A DNA stretch of 64,000 nucleotides from Vespula vulgaris (GCF_905475345.1 NC_066591.1:6788001-6852000); one strand, 5' to 3'; shown: positions 13,464 to 31,394, counted from the first letter of the stretch. A program made the numbers and translations. The notes: a model not told the origin generated them from the letters alone.

Positions 13464-15240
13464 GGTCAACTCAAAAGCGCGAGACAAGCGCGTTCTCTAG
13501 GACAGAAGGATAGAGAGAGAAAGAAAGAGAGAAAGAGGGAGGGATAGAGAAAGAGACAGAGAGAAAGAGAGAGAGACAGAGAGTAGGGCTGGATGCGAGA
13601 GATGAAGAAAGAGGGAACGAGGGAGACGGAGCACAGCTAATACATCATAAACTTAGAAACAAAGAGGAGAGAGAGAGAGAGAGAGAGGATGTCGTTGCCG
13701 TAGTAGCGGAGAATCCACCGGCTCCGGCATCCAAAACTTTGCCTATTTGTTAAGTCTTGCCGGCCAGAACTGTCTGAGATACTGGCGTCGAAGCGTAGCA
13801 CCTAGCACCTCCGACCTCCTTTACTTGCTAGCGCCGTACTGCCCCTTTCGGCAGCCCTATATCGCTACTCCGTGCATCCTTAATCGAGACAATATAGCTT
13901 CGAGTAGATGTAGAATTGTTCTTGAGACGCGTCTCACCGAATTTCCAGTTGCCAGCCGTATTCCATTGTTCGATATTCCTACTATATGATCCTATCTTTC
14001 GGAGTCTCTCCTTTTCTTAAAAATGAATTACCTCTTTTGTTACAAATCAATATTTCAAATGCAGATATTCTTTATCAATTAAATATATTGTAAGATTTTT
14101 CGTTGATCGGAACAGATATTTGTCTTTTTTAACATTCGTACGATGAGAAATTTATACTGTGACGAACGACATAAATTGCATATACAAGTGAATTTCTTTG
14201 GCTGAAAATCATGTAAAGTCATGATCTTAACTCTGTTCGATAATTACGGGTTCATTAACATCGGTGTCGACGCTGATTCAATTTATTAATGAGATCGTTC
14301 GAACGCTAGTCCTTGAATAGAACGTGCTAGAAGACGGTTTGGAAAAGGATGTTATGTAATCGATAATCGATACGACGTACGATTCTTTCTTGTTTATTTC
14401 GTGAACGATTCGGCGATATCCTTCGTGATATACCTAAATTTACGCCGTTACGTTTTTATCGGATATCGATTAATGTGAAATGAAACGAATGTTCGTAATA
14501 TTCGCGATATTATACAATAATTTCTACGTTTCATTGTATCGTGGTATATCGTGCATGCAATTTAATGTTGCATTTCATGCATAAAACTATTTGAAAAAAA
14601 AATACTACAAAATTTGAAAACGTTCGTTCACTTTAGATTATTTTTCTTCGCTCGAGCGAAACGAGTCTCCGGAATTCACGTTTTCTCGACCGTGATGAAG
14701 AAGCAAAACATTTCTTTTTTTTTACTTTCTTTTTCATTCTTTTTGTATCGCCCGATACAATCGCACGATAGATTCGCGAAGTTTCGTGCGTAGTATCTGG
14801 TTCGAGGCGAAAGTTCGAACGCGACACGCGTCCGTTGCATGTGCGTTGTCTGAGGGAGCATGTGTCGGGGGTGGTGGAAAGCTTTGGGGGGTGGTTTCAT
14901 TGTGAACGACAATATCGCCTTGAGCGGCATTGGCGAAGCAGAGATGCAAATTTCGTGGCGGACGTCTCCTCCACCTTCGTCTCTCATTTTCAAAATTTCT
15001 GCCCGGCGAAGACGAATTTTTTTTCCCCCGATGGGGGAAAGAACGTCACTTTCGATCCTACCGTTCGATCTTCACTGTTATTACCATCGTGTGATCAGTA
15101 TAGATTTTTAATATTTAAGGGAAAAAGCATCTTAAAAAATCAAAAGATATTTCTCATCATTTTCTTATGAAAAAAAATACACTCGTAGAATTTACTCGTC
15201 GTATCCTTGAAATAATAATAATTCTATCATTCTGTTTCAG

Positions 15241-15278
15241 GGGACAACATCTTTCACACCGCCACGACAACGTTCACC
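15241..15278 (+). other. Candidate 38-nt micro-exon
   Basis: A T-rich tract ending TTCTGTTTCAG at 15230-15240 is followed by 38 nt and then a perfect GTAAGT donor at 15279-15284. All three frames of the 38 nt are open and it has no ATG, so it could be a 5' untranslated exon or a small coding exon. Both splice sites match consensus at the right polarity, which is rarer than the CT-tract acceptors seen elsewhere. It is plus strand, like the gene at the right edge. If it belongs to that gene, the next intron would be about 47 kb. Confidence 0.35.
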
Positions 15279-15284
15279 GTAAGT

Positions 15285-20228
<4,944 letters not shown>

Positions 20229-20281
20229 AAATTCAAGAACTTAGAGCCAGTTACTTGTATTGGCTGTAAGTTCTTGAATTT
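20229..20281. other. Strong 23-bp stem hairpin with 7-nt loop
   Basis: Positions 20229-20251 pair with 20259-20281, with a single G-G mismatch (20244/20266), one G-U pair (20250/20260) and loop 20252-20258. The stem is almost perfect and not made of simple repeat. Pairing does not continue convincingly below the base, so it is shorter than a typical primary microRNA hairpin. Confidence 0.6.
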
Positions 20282-20890
20282 CGTACGTTCAATCTTTCGT
20301 CTCTTACGCCAGGCGATCCGCCATACTGCGCCTCACTTTTATCGCGGTAGGCGTGTTTCGTATCTTTAACAAGACCGTTAAATTGTTCTTTATCATACAG
20401 CTCGGCGTTATCGTACGGGGCGGCTTCTGGAGATACATGCATAGACGTACACTTATTTACGCGTACACGTGTGCGACGTTTTACACATCCACGCATCTTC
20501 CTTCGTTCGCTGAGTTAATACGCATTGGAAATAATTAAATAATATACTCGAACGTTGGAAGGATATTTATCTAAACTACTTGTTAGAAATAAGAGAGATC
20601 AAACGGAAGAATATTGAACTTAATCGACGAATTGAATTAAATTCAATCGATCCAGTGAAAATTAATGAAATTGGAGATTCGCGATACGAAGCGAGTTGCT
20701 TGGCCCGTGGTTTCTAAACGGCGTGGAACGAATGCAAGTCCAAGTATAAGTGCGTATTAGACGGAGAAGGCAAAGGGGCCGTTCGTCACGAAACATCTGC
20801 CACGGGCGCGTGGCTCTGCTTTCTACCCCCAAAGAGCACCGACCGAAGAGAAGAGAAGAGAAGAGAAAAGAAGAGAAGAGAGAGAAAGGG

Positions 20891-20921
<31 letters not shown>

Positions 20922-23195
20922 AGGGTCCTTTGAGACAAAGAAAAAGTATGACGTACTGGCAGCTGCTGGCAGACGCCAAACCGGTGACGTAGGGCCCCCC
21001 TTCGTTTCATTTCGTTTCGTTTTTGGGGACTTACGATCAGTGAAGGTGAAAGGATCTACCCCGCATCGAAATTCGAAGATTTATCGTTCGTGATCCCGCG
21101 AAACTTTGCGCGTGTTACAAATCTCCCTCTTTTCTTCTTTATCTAATTGACGATCACGCACGACCATATCTCTGTCACGAACAGAATTCGAAGGAATTCT
21201 ATTTCTTTTCTCTTTTCTTTTCTCTTTTTTTTCCGAATAGATTAACGCTCTTCTAAGATTTATATTTTATTTGACTATATTCCATGTTATTAGATTTCAT
21301 TGCATAAGAGAAAAGGGAAGTAAGAGATTCTTTTCAAGAAATGAAACAAAGTAGGAGAGAAGAACTCCAATTACTCGACGGAGACCTTTCGCCTACCTCT
21401 TTTCCCTTTATTATCTCTTTTAGTCATACGCGCTCTTGCTTTCTTTCAACCTCTTTCGTACACTTTTCGTTTCCGTCGTCTTTAATTTTGTTGTTTCGGT
21501 CAAATTGTTGTCTCTTATCTCTCTCTCTTTCTCTCTCTCTTTTTTCTCTTTTTTTCTCTATCTCTTTATCCTTGAGTCGGACTGAAGCATCGCACAGTTC
21601 TTGCAATTCTGGAGCCCAAACGATTTCAAAGTGGAAATCTGCATCTTTAATAACGAGCACCCTGATATTAGAATGTTTCTCCGGCCTTTGAAGTCCGGCC
21701 ATTGGATTAAGAATAGAGAAAAGTCTCGCGATAACTAGCGTTTGACAGACTTTTTTGATAACTCCTTTCTGCAAGTTATCGAGCCACATCTGTCCCTTTC
21801 TATCTTTATTTTTCTCATGCTCGGAATCGCAGACGCTCTATCTCTTTCGTCCTCGCCACACAAAACCCAGCACAATTTATGCTTTCCATTCTCGACGAGA
21901 AAGAAATAAAACTCGGGAGTCCATCTTCAAAGCTACGCACCGTTGGGCGCGCGTTCCTCTTCTCGAAAGAAGAGCGAAAGGAGAAGGAGGAGGGAGAAAA
22001 GGACAGAAAGAGAGAGAAACGAAGAGAGAGAGAGAGAGAGAGAGAGAAGGGAAAAAGATGCAGTAAAGCACGCTGATACCACGAACGGGACACTAATGAT
22101 GAAAGTCCAGGTCTTACTGTCTTTTACAGTTTTTCTCTTTTTCTTTTTTTTTTCTCGTAGACTGCACTTTTCTATCTCCATTGTTGTCGTTCGGGAAAAG
22201 TACCTACCATGGATGGCTTACGCGGATCTTTACTTTTTTCGACGAGACACCGTGTCTGTCTAATCAATAATTCGAGAAAGAAAAGTAAAAGAAGAATCGG
22301 TTAGAGAACAAAAGTCGTGAATTTAAATAAGTCACCGAGTGCGAGAATTCGCGTGCATCCTAAAGAATGGTGTTTCTAGCTTCCTTATTATTACCTGATG
22401 GTTCTTCTTAGTTCCCCCTTACCAAAAGCACCCTACGTTCCTCTACCCTTAACCTTCTCACATCTGCCATGGCACGCGATTCGCCCCCTGCACATCGAAG
22501 GTTGATGTCCTGAAGGAAAACAAACCACGCCGCACAAGCATCGTTTACGTTTCGAAAAGAATCGAGCCGGACTGTTTAGACTGTTTATAATACGATCGTT
22601 GTTGAATTTTCGATACGTTCATTCTTGTTTTAAAGAAAATAAATATAAATAAACAGTGAATCCATCGTCGCCGAATAAATAATCATTTAATAATTGTCCA
22701 AACGGCTTAATTATTTGCAATTAGTAAAAGACACAAGGATGATAGAATCGACGTAAAGTACGGAATCAAGAGAGCACATCGTTCTTGCACGAGCTCGGAA
22801 TACGGAACTAAAATATGATGGTTGTACGTACGAAAGAGGAGTACGCAGCATCCGCGAGGAAGGAGATTCGGTTAGGCGTACGCGAGGGGAGAAGACAATA
22901 TCGAGCGTAGGAGGAGGATTTCGGGGAAAAATGTAGGCAGGAATGACCTCGCCGAATCGCGAGTGAATTTGAGAGGAATCGCAGGATATTGTGTGCGCGG
23001 AGCAGATGCATCATACGTCAAGAGAATGCGAGGCATCCCGCTGAAAAGAGAGAACTCGCAAAAGGGTTCTGCCCGAGTAAAGCCGCGATTTCTTTTGCAT
23101 TCTTGCATCCAAGGGGAACCCTTTCATTTGCATCTGTCTCCGAAATGCAAAAAGGGGTTTCCCAAAATACAGATGTTCGCGTTCGTCGAGATAGA
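20282..23195. other. Non-genic block with AAGAG and CT tracts
   Basis: Purine-rich GAAGA/GAAA sequence 20842-20925, CTGGCAG direct repeat 20956-20972, CT tract 21515-21570, GA tract 22024-22048, and unique DNA 22260-23190. No gene supported. Confidence 0.5.
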
Positions 23196-23197
23196 GA

Positions 23198-23210
23198 GAA
23201 AGAAAGAGAG

Positions 23211-23241
<31 letters not shown>

Positions 23242-23246
23242 GAGAA
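23198..23246. repeat. (GAAA)n microsatellite
   Basis: About ten AAAG units with GAGA flanks. Confidence 0.85.
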
Positions 23247-23929
23247 CTGAAACTCGGCCCGAGGTCGCTCGTCTGGAACGAAAACAGCGTATTGTGAGAA
23301 TTTTGAAACTCCTTCAAGACACTCACCGGTTTTGCGCGATTCGAAGGATCTTTGGACGCGTTGAAGTCCAGTAAGAAACTCCCTCCACGACCAGGTGTAT
23401 CCTCCCCACACCTGCTTCCTTCCTTCGCATCGATTTTTCTCCAAACCTTCGTATATCTCTTCTTCCTTCTTATTTTCTTTTTCCTCTTTTTTCTCAGAGT
23501 TTCAAGGTATCCCATTATATCTACCTAACCACAAAGAAAATTTATAAAGATACGTTCCTATTAATAATTTTCGATTCGCACAAGATCGGTATCGGCTGGC
23601 AAATATTCTCTCTTTTTAACGCGCTTCATTACGCTTTTGTACGCTTCTAAAGTATAGCGAAAAGGTTCATCTTCCGGCGGGAGTACAGCGCATCGATTAT
23701 CGAGAATCGACTGACAAGTACCGAGAAAGAAAGGGAGAAAAAGAAAAAAGGCATTACAAATTGATTTTACGTTTTTTAAACTTCGCTATTTCGTTTTGCG
23801 TTTCGAGAGAGTATGTGGGAAAAAAATGTCGGAGTAGAAGAAGAAGGAAAAGAAACGTCGACGTACGCACTGGACTGGAAAAAAGATCGTGCGAGTTTGA
23901 CTTTCTATCGTTCGTAAATTCGTCTTCTC

Positions 23930-24730
23930 TTTTCTCTCTCGTCCTCTCTCTCTCTCTCTCTCTCTCGTTTTCTCTCGCAGTCTCTTCCCTTCCGTGCGCA
24001 CTTTTTGCGCGGAGATTTTTCGCAACGCCCTCCGTTTCGTTCTCCTCCACCTCTCTTCCTCTTCCTCCTCCACTACTCTCCAGCGCCCTCTCCAGCGCTC
24101 TTTTTTTTATTTTAACCCGCGCGTCGTCGCTCGGACCGCTGGGCGATCAATGAATTGAAGCGTCTGTCCTTTTTTTTGGTCAGCCTCTGACTCTCCTCGT
24201 TCGACGCATTGCCGCCTGCATCTCGGTCTCCTTTTCACTACCCCTCGTCTCTTTCCATCCCCACTATGCTCCCGTCAACTCGCCCTCTCTCTTTCTCTCT
24301 TTCTCCCTACCTTCACGTTTCTCTCTCTCTCTCTCTTCTCTATTTCTGCACCCATCTCTCTCTCTTTCTCTTTCTCTCTCTCTCTCTAACTCTCTGACCA
24401 CCCTCTGGCCGTCGCTCAGACCTCTCTCTATCTGCGTACCTCATTCTACCAACCTTCTCTCTCTCTGCCTCTTCCTCCTCCATCTCCTCTCATCCTCCTC
24501 TTTCTCCGTTCAACTCGCTCTTCCACGAGAGAAACGGATTGGAAGCTGTTCTGTTCCCTCCCTACTTCTCTCTCTCTTTCTTTCTCTTACTCTCTCGGAC
24601 TCCCTTTCGCGCTTGTCCTCCATTTCCCTCCTATAGCCTATCTGACCCTCCTCTTTCCCTCTCTTTCTCGTTGCTGGACACATAGATCCTCTCTTTCTCT
24701 CTTTCTCTCAGTATCTCTTTCCCTCGGATG
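23930..24730. repeat. Pyrimidine-rich domain
   Basis: Plus strand is dominated by C and T for about 800 bp, including CT arrays at 23940-23968, 24281-24340 and 24356-24390. Ser/Leu/Pro-rich frames here are composition artefacts. Confidence 0.75.
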
Positions 24731-24889
24731 TACCTCGCATTCGCGTATCGGAACACGCAGAATCACGTACGTGCATAGCACATGCACCTGCACGCACGCA
24801 CGCAGCCCTCGTGTTTCCCGATCTCGCATCGCCGGATAAATCTCGCTGACGCTTATGTGCGCGAAAGCCGAAGAAGGAAAGTGTAAGAG

Positions 24890-25006
24890 AGAAAGAGGGA
24901 GAAAAAAGAGAGAGAGAGAGAAAGAGAAAGAACGAAAGAGAGAGAAATAGAGAAAGAGAGAGAAAAAACGAAGCGCATGCGCTTTCGATTACTACCACCG
25001 ACTATC

Positions 25007-25061
<55 letters not shown>

Positions 25062-25130
25062 ATAGATATATATGGAATATGTATGGATATATGTATATAT
25101 ATGTATATCTATATGTATATGCACATATGC
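24890..25130. repeat. GA tract followed by (TA)n array
   Basis: GA/GAAA sequence 24890-24966, short unique spacer, then a 50-bp (TA)n at 25011-25060 and imperfect TATG repeats to about 25130. Confidence 0.85.
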
Positions 25131-27515
25131 ATATATGCGGACACGTTTTGTCTTCTTTTAATCGCATCTGGCACGTCGTTTCTTTCTCTCTCTCTCTCTC
25201 TCCCTCTCTCCCCCTTTTTCTTCTCTTTCACTCGTCTTCTCTCTTACTTTCCTCATTGCCCTTTTATTTCGACAAACGGCTTCAGGGCTAATACGAATTT
25301 TCCTGTAAAGTGACAACTACACCTTGAAACTATATCACAGAACAATGCTACTCGCATGTACCATGCACGAATGTATCTATATATGTATCTGCGTATGTGT
25401 AACACACGCGTTGTCCCATCCGAGAACACTTCGGGATCATCGAATGACATGGCCCGTGTTTTCAGTGATTTCAACTGAACGCACTAGCCCCGTCAAAAAC
25501 TATGAGATTATCATTGTTCTGCGAATCGTTAAAGATCAAAGAAGAAATGAACTTTAAAATACAGTAGAATTTAAAAATTTTTCCTTTTATCGTGTTTACA
25601 GTATATTTCATTTCTTTTAATTATCCTTAATCAATTGTCCGATAAAACCTTTTGCTCAATAACTGTTTTCAAATCAGATTCAAACATTCGTAATGCGATT
25701 CGCGTTAATTGCTACATAGTGCAAAATGATCGTCCACGTAAAAAAAAAAAAACTATTCTTTTCTCCCTGACCCTATCTATTCCCTTTTTTAGAATCTGGC
25801 GACTCTTTCTCTTTCCAACATGTCGTAAGTTTATTCATTATCCCGCGTTGGACGGTGGTATCGGACAGTACCGTGCCGGACAGTTGGACTGCAAACCCCA
25901 TCAAGGACGGCTCAGAATCCCCAGCGGCAAATAAAATCGTATATCATCCCTTTGCCAGCGAAAATTTTGTCTCTTCTACTCGTTTCGTTCTACCCTCTCT
26001 CTCTCTCTCTCTCTCTCCCTCCCTCTCTCCCTCTCTCTCTCTTTTCCTCTCTCTTTATCCGTCCCTCCTATTCTCTCCCACTGCCTCTTTCTCTCTTTTC
26101 GCGGCGCAAGCTCGTACATCAAAGCTCGCCTGCGTCTATCTTCTTCCTCGAATACTACAGCTCTGTGCCCTCTTCCTCCTCTCTTCTCTTCTCCTCTCCT
26201 CTTCTCGTCAGTTTCCCGGGTTCCACCGTACTGCCTAGTCTCTGATTTCAATCCCCTACTGCCTTCTCTCTCTCTCTCTCTCTTTTTCACACACACACAC
26301 GCATACGCATACACTGCGAACTACCACATTGCCCAACTACCCCCTTTCGCCGCTCTTCCGAGCGCCACCCATTCAACCCCATCCCGTGTACAACTCATAA
26401 ACTTTTGTACGGTGGCTTTAGTAGCTGCGAGCTAACTTCCGGTTTCGCGACACACGTTTGTTTTTCTACTAGTCAGGCTTACTATAATCTTTCTTCTTCG
26501 AAACTGATCATTTTCATCAAATAGTCGATCTTTCCGATAGATCGAAGTGTTCGATATTAAAAATTGCTCGTCCGAACGAATGCGCGCGCATTTTGAAATT
26601 TTCACATCCCGACCAGTTGAATTTTATTGCTGCGTTCACTTTTTCCCCTACAGCAACGTTCCTGCCTGGTTTGCCTGGTCTCTCACCCCCCACTTTTCCA
26701 CCTGCGCCTGCCATCTCGATGAATTTTTATTATTTCATAGCGACGCACCGGAGAGGGGAGAAAACGAAAAGTCCATTGAAGCGTGCGGTGAAATAGTAGT
26801 GATGTTACAAGAGCTACGATAGAGTTTATAGCTGTTTTTGGGATTGTTGGAAAAAATATAACAAAGCCTCTTAAGGCACTAATTTAATTAGGGAGATAGA
26901 GAATGATACGAATGCACGTATGTTATAAACGAAAATTGTATTATTTCCTCGAAAAAAAAAGAAACAAATAGGGAAAAAGAGAGAGGATTATCGTTTTAAT
27001 TATGCACAAGTTTTTAACGCTTGTTTCTTCTCGAGAGCCGACTATGAACTTTCGTGAGAAATACGTGAAGATATCGATCGTTTTCGCTTGATCCCTTTTC
27101 CCATTTCCAAATTACCAATATGTTTATTCCACACGAATTTGCCGATTTTCTTTACGAATGTTCCCTCGAAGATTCGAAACTCGCTCATCGATCGCAAAAT
27201 GCCCTGTTGTGAGATACAGGGTGAGAGAAAAACCGAGAGAGATAGAGAGAGAGAGAGAAAAAGGGAGTTATTCCGAACATACTACCGCGATTTATTCCAA
27301 CCCTTCCACAGCACATGAGACTGGCTTTGGGATGCAGAATGCAAACCCTGGCGGTAAACTAGCTGACCGCCAGTGGTTTTCATCATATAACTCGATTAGC
27401 CCTGAATTCTCTCTTTTTCGATATAATTCACAGGCAATGCAATTTTCAGTAATTGCAACGGCGGTAGAAAACAGTGAGTGGAGAGAACGAGAGAGAGAGA
27501 GAGACAGACAGAGAC

Positions 27516-27546
<31 letters not shown>

Positions 27547-27804
27547 CAAAAACAGAGAAAAGTGAACCGACCGCTGTTAAAATTCTAAAAATGCATAAAA
27601 ATCGCAAACAAAATGGACGCAGCGGCGGCTGATCGGAACAGAAACTATTTTCATAGATTAATACCACGATTCATAAGGAACGATTGGATATCGAATGACT
27701 CTAAGTGAAACAAAAAAATAACGAAGAGAAAAAATTTTTATTTTTTTTCTTTGTCTGTTTTTTTTTTTATTTTTGTAAATATTTTGCATATATAACATCA
27801 ACGA
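25131..27804. other. Non-genic block with CT and GA patches
   Basis: CT tracts 25183-25225, 25994-26045 and 26263-26285, a GAGACAGA tract 27478-27545, and unique DNA between, including 26300-27230. No gene supported. Confidence 0.5.

Positions 27805-27840
<36 letters not shown>
27805..27840. repeat. (AG)n microsatellite
   Basis: About 17 uninterrupted AG units between AT-rich flanks. Confidence 0.88.
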
Positions 27841-27843
<3 letters not shown>

Positions 27844-28639
27844 GAAAGAAAATTTATTTATTATCTTTCAATATTTGATCAGATAAGTATTGGTAGGAAA
27901 TATACAAAGAATATTTCGAACGTCGAGCATTTTAGCTTTTCTTTTTTATACGATAACGATCTTACTTATTCGAGTATCATCGATCAGACCTCATGTCAAT
28001 TAACACAATGTTTAAGGGAAATAAAGGAAATAATTATATTTTCAAGAGATTACTATCATCTTGCCTGCTGTCTTAAAACAAAAAAAATATGTCTGACGTT
28101 CACGAAATTTTTCTTTTAAAAATTGGAAACTTTCGAGGATATAAACCAAAAGGATACGGAAGTTGCTTTTCGCATTCTAATCTAAAAAATAAAGAGCAAG
28201 AAAAACGTATATAAGAACCGTTATATTTTTAATTGGAGAACGCAACTGTCGTCCAGTAAATTGGACCATTTGGCACGTGGCAGCCACGCGAGAATCCCCG
28301 TTAAACATCCAACGGAGCTGGGCGCTTAGGGTCCAGTCACGCTTTCCTCCTGGAACTGTAATGACAGGTGTTATGTATAGTAATTACGGTGTAGGTTTAA
28401 CGTGGCTTATAGGATCGACGTTGAGAGCGGGAAAGATCGTATAAGAAGGAGGAAGAGCATACTTACCGTCCTCCTTTCATTAGTTTCATACTTTTTCAAT
28501 GTTCAGACCTCGCAACCTCGGGACTTTTGACGCAATGTACGAGAAGAAAACTGAACAAAATTGCTTTCAAAAGTAGAACGAGTAAAGAGATAAAGAAGAA
28601 GGCAGATGTTACTAAATCGAGTCGTTGATAAGTACATAC

Positions 28640-28675
28640 ATATATACGTGTATATATACATATACACGTATATAT
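28640..28675. other. 16-bp perfect hairpin in TA-rich DNA
   Basis: 28640-28655 pairs with 28660-28675 around a 4-nt loop. The stem includes ACGTG/CACGT but is otherwise TA-rich, so partly expected from the local (TA)n composition. Confidence 0.45.
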
Positions 28676-29630
28676 ATATGGAGTGTGTGTGTGTACGAGC
28701 GTGTAAAGCGTACCCCTCTTCTAACTTTCTCTCTAAGAGGACGAAAAAAAGGGTTAACGCGATAGCCAGGACGGGACGAGACGAGACGACTTATCGCGGT
28801 CATATCATAATTTCGATGGAATCATGGCGTCGGCGTAGAACGAAATCGTTTAATACCACGGCCGAGCCGGTATCCAGTTAATCCTACGCGACTGAAAGAG
28901 CTGATAATGCACTTTCCCACCCTCTACACCCTCTCATCTCTCGTAGCTTCTATCTCATGGCCGCCACCTAATTTCTGTTGAATTTTTCTGGGCATCGTTC
29001 GAAAGCGTGCGACGAGCTCGCTCGACAAATGCCTTTCCTCTTTCCTCCTCTTCCGCTATGTCCCTCACCATCCATCCTCCTGCCGTTTTCTATCGAACGG
29101 CCGATGCACGCGTCGATGCGCGTCCTTCCGAGCGGATCCGACAGCATGTCGTGAATTTTACATATCAATGGGTGCACGCCCGTCGTATCCAACGTCGCAA
29201 CGATTCCCCAAAAACGTATCCTTCTTTCTCGAAATAACGATAGCCAGAACACTTTTCTAACGGATCGTGTTCGGAATTGTAGATGTAAATTTTGTTAGCT
29301 TTGCTTTTACGAATCAACTGTATCTATCGGTGTGAATAAAGCTTATCACGTCTAAAATGTATATAATTTAAATCAAAGTATAGTATATATGAAATAGTAT
29401 ATACTTGTACATATGTGATCTTGATAATTTCAATGAAAGATAATATCTTATCGGTACAAAATAAATTTATCGTTCATTCTATTTTTTCTTGTAGCCAAAT
29501 ACATCTCGAAAGTTTTACAGAGACATGTTAAAACGATAATAATAATATGTGTATGTATGTGCCTGAAATTTGTGTGAAACACGTACACAAGCCCACGCTC
29601 GACCGAGCATTCCGTATAAAATAATCTTTT

Positions 29631-29644
29631 TCCGCGATCGCGGA
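29631..29644. other. 14-bp perfect palindrome
   Basis: TCCGCGATCGCGGA is its own reverse complement and CpG-rich, in otherwise ordinary sequence. It is a possible dimeric DNA-binding site. Confidence 0.4.
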
Positions 29645-30049
29645 CTCGAGCCGACCAAGTGAAAAAATGACAGATGTTACGTTCTCGCATATTTTCGAAC
29701 TTGCTATTTTAACCCTGGTCTTTCTTCTTTCTTTTCTTATGCATCATATCTTTTTTCTACAGAAAGAAAGAGAGAGCGAAAAAGAGAGAGGTAAATATAT
29801 AGGTAAAGATGAAACTTGCTCGTTCGATTATGGATATGCATGTATATGCATGCGTGTATATAAGAGTGGGAAAAAGAAAAGAGAAAAGAGAAAGAGAGAG
29901 AGAGAGAGAGAAATGGATAAAAAGGAAGAAAGATAGATTGGATATTACTGGGGAAATAAACAGAAAGAGAATTTGAAAGTAGCAATGAAAAATCATTTGC
30001 AGTGTAGATAACCGAACTTTCGGCATGGTGATTATTATTATTATTTTTT

Positions 30050-30050
<1 letters not shown>

Positions 30051-30141
<91 letters not shown>

Positions 30142-30153
30142 TATAATCATCAT

Positions 30154-30190
<37 letters not shown>
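30051..30190. repeat. (CAT)n trinucleotide array
   Basis: About 140 bp of CAT triplets with one interrupted zone at 30141-30157, preceded by ATT triplets 30031-30045. On the minus strand it reads as poly-Met, which is not a protein. Confidence 0.92.
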
Positions 30191-30191
<1 letters not shown>

Positions 30192-30668
30192 CTATCACTA
30201 CTAAAGTTCGACCTACCCTCGAATGAGAAAAAAAAACTGCATCTTTTTTTATATACGATAGAATATGATGACGTTACAAAAATAAGAAATACCTATAACA
30301 TTTCTATAACTGTATGCCACGTTATCGCGTGTTTGAATTTATTGTTGTATCGAAAATAATAATCAACTGTAATTAGCCCATACGTGATATCATTAAAATC
30401 AAAATCTGTTTTTTTTTATGGTCGATATAAGATACATCGTTCGATAATGATTTAACAGTGACATTGAATATACTTTGATTAATTTTTGATTTAAATTTGA
30501 TTGGATTTGAATAAGAACTTGAAAGAAATAAGACGCAACAAGTTTATTGATTTATCGAGCTTCGATAAATAGAGATTGAATTTAACGATAGAGAAAATAA
30601 AAAAATCTATAAGCCTTACGTTCTAAGCTTAAAAAAAATAAGAGAGAGAGAGAGAGAGAGAGAAAGAG

Positions 30669-30706
<38 letters not shown>

Positions 30707-31394
30707 AGAGAGATAGAGACAGACTGAAAAAACAGTCGCGAATATTCCCTGGTAATGAGACCGGTACGAATGGAACGTAGGACATAGGACGAGCGAGGCG
30801 GACGAGAAGAAGGGTAGATGACAGGAGACGAATTAGCCCCGCGAATTAGCGTCCGCATATTTTTGCGAAAACGAGATAATGCAAAAAAGCGTGCGCTGGC
30901 CGGTCCGGGCTCGCACGGACGTCAGGCTGCCGATGGTGGTGGGCGAAAAGGAGGAGGAAGAGGAGGAGGAAAAGGGGGGTGGACGGTGGCCGCGGGATGA
31001 AAGAGGGAAAGGAGGTGCTACACGTTGAGGGTGGAGGGCGTGGCCAGGCGGCCTCTGCCAGCTTTCGAGCGAGAAAGAGAAAGAGGAGACGCGTTTCCGT
31101 GGTACCAGAACCTACGAGAGAACGAAGGGAAAGAGATAGAGAATGTGTGTGAGAGCGAGAGAGAGAGAGAGAGAGAGAGAAAGAGGGTAGAAGAGAAAGG
31201 GGAAGAGAAAGAGAGAGAAAAAGAGAGAGAGAATGAGAGAGAGAGAGAGAGTGATGCTAATATGGAGAACGAGAGAGACGAAGAGAAAAAGTTATAGATG
31301 CACGTAGGTAGGTAGGTAGCTACGTACGTACTCACGTACATAGACAGGTACACATAAATGTAGATGCGCCGATGTTAGCACGCGTGTGCCGACA
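30191..31394. other. Non-genic block with GA arrays
   Basis: AT-rich unique DNA to 30635, GA tracts 30639-30706 and 31155-31255, a GGA/G-rich patch 30944-31000, and GTAG tandem repeats near 31303-31325. Confidence 0.55.

Larger units (their letters stand above)
11081..15220. other. Non-genic block with GATA, ACG and TA repeats
   Basis: (GATA)n at 11270-11302 and around 11908-11965, an (ACG)-class run 11440-11480, (AT)n at 12022-12066 and 12323-12369, GA tracts 12650-12690, 13512-13582 and 13667-13687, and unique DNA elsewhere. 13740-13990 is GC-balanced unique sequence without a recognisable product. Confidence 0.55.
27841..30050. other. Mostly unique AT-rich non-genic block
   Basis: Unique DNA with a GC-richer part 28240-28440 that holds the palindromic E-box GCACGTGGC near 28273, the TA hairpin at 28640-28675, and a GC-balanced segment 28740-29230. 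GA tract near 29888-29910. Confidence 0.5.

Noticed and set aside
29737..30198. 153-codon minus-strand frame with a poly-Met stretch
   Set aside because: It is a translation of the CAT array and adjacent CT-rich DNA.
31303..31325. GTAG/TAGG repeats as a telomere-like (TTAGG)n relic
   Set aside because: The unit is GTAG, not TTAGG, and the tract is only about 20 bp.
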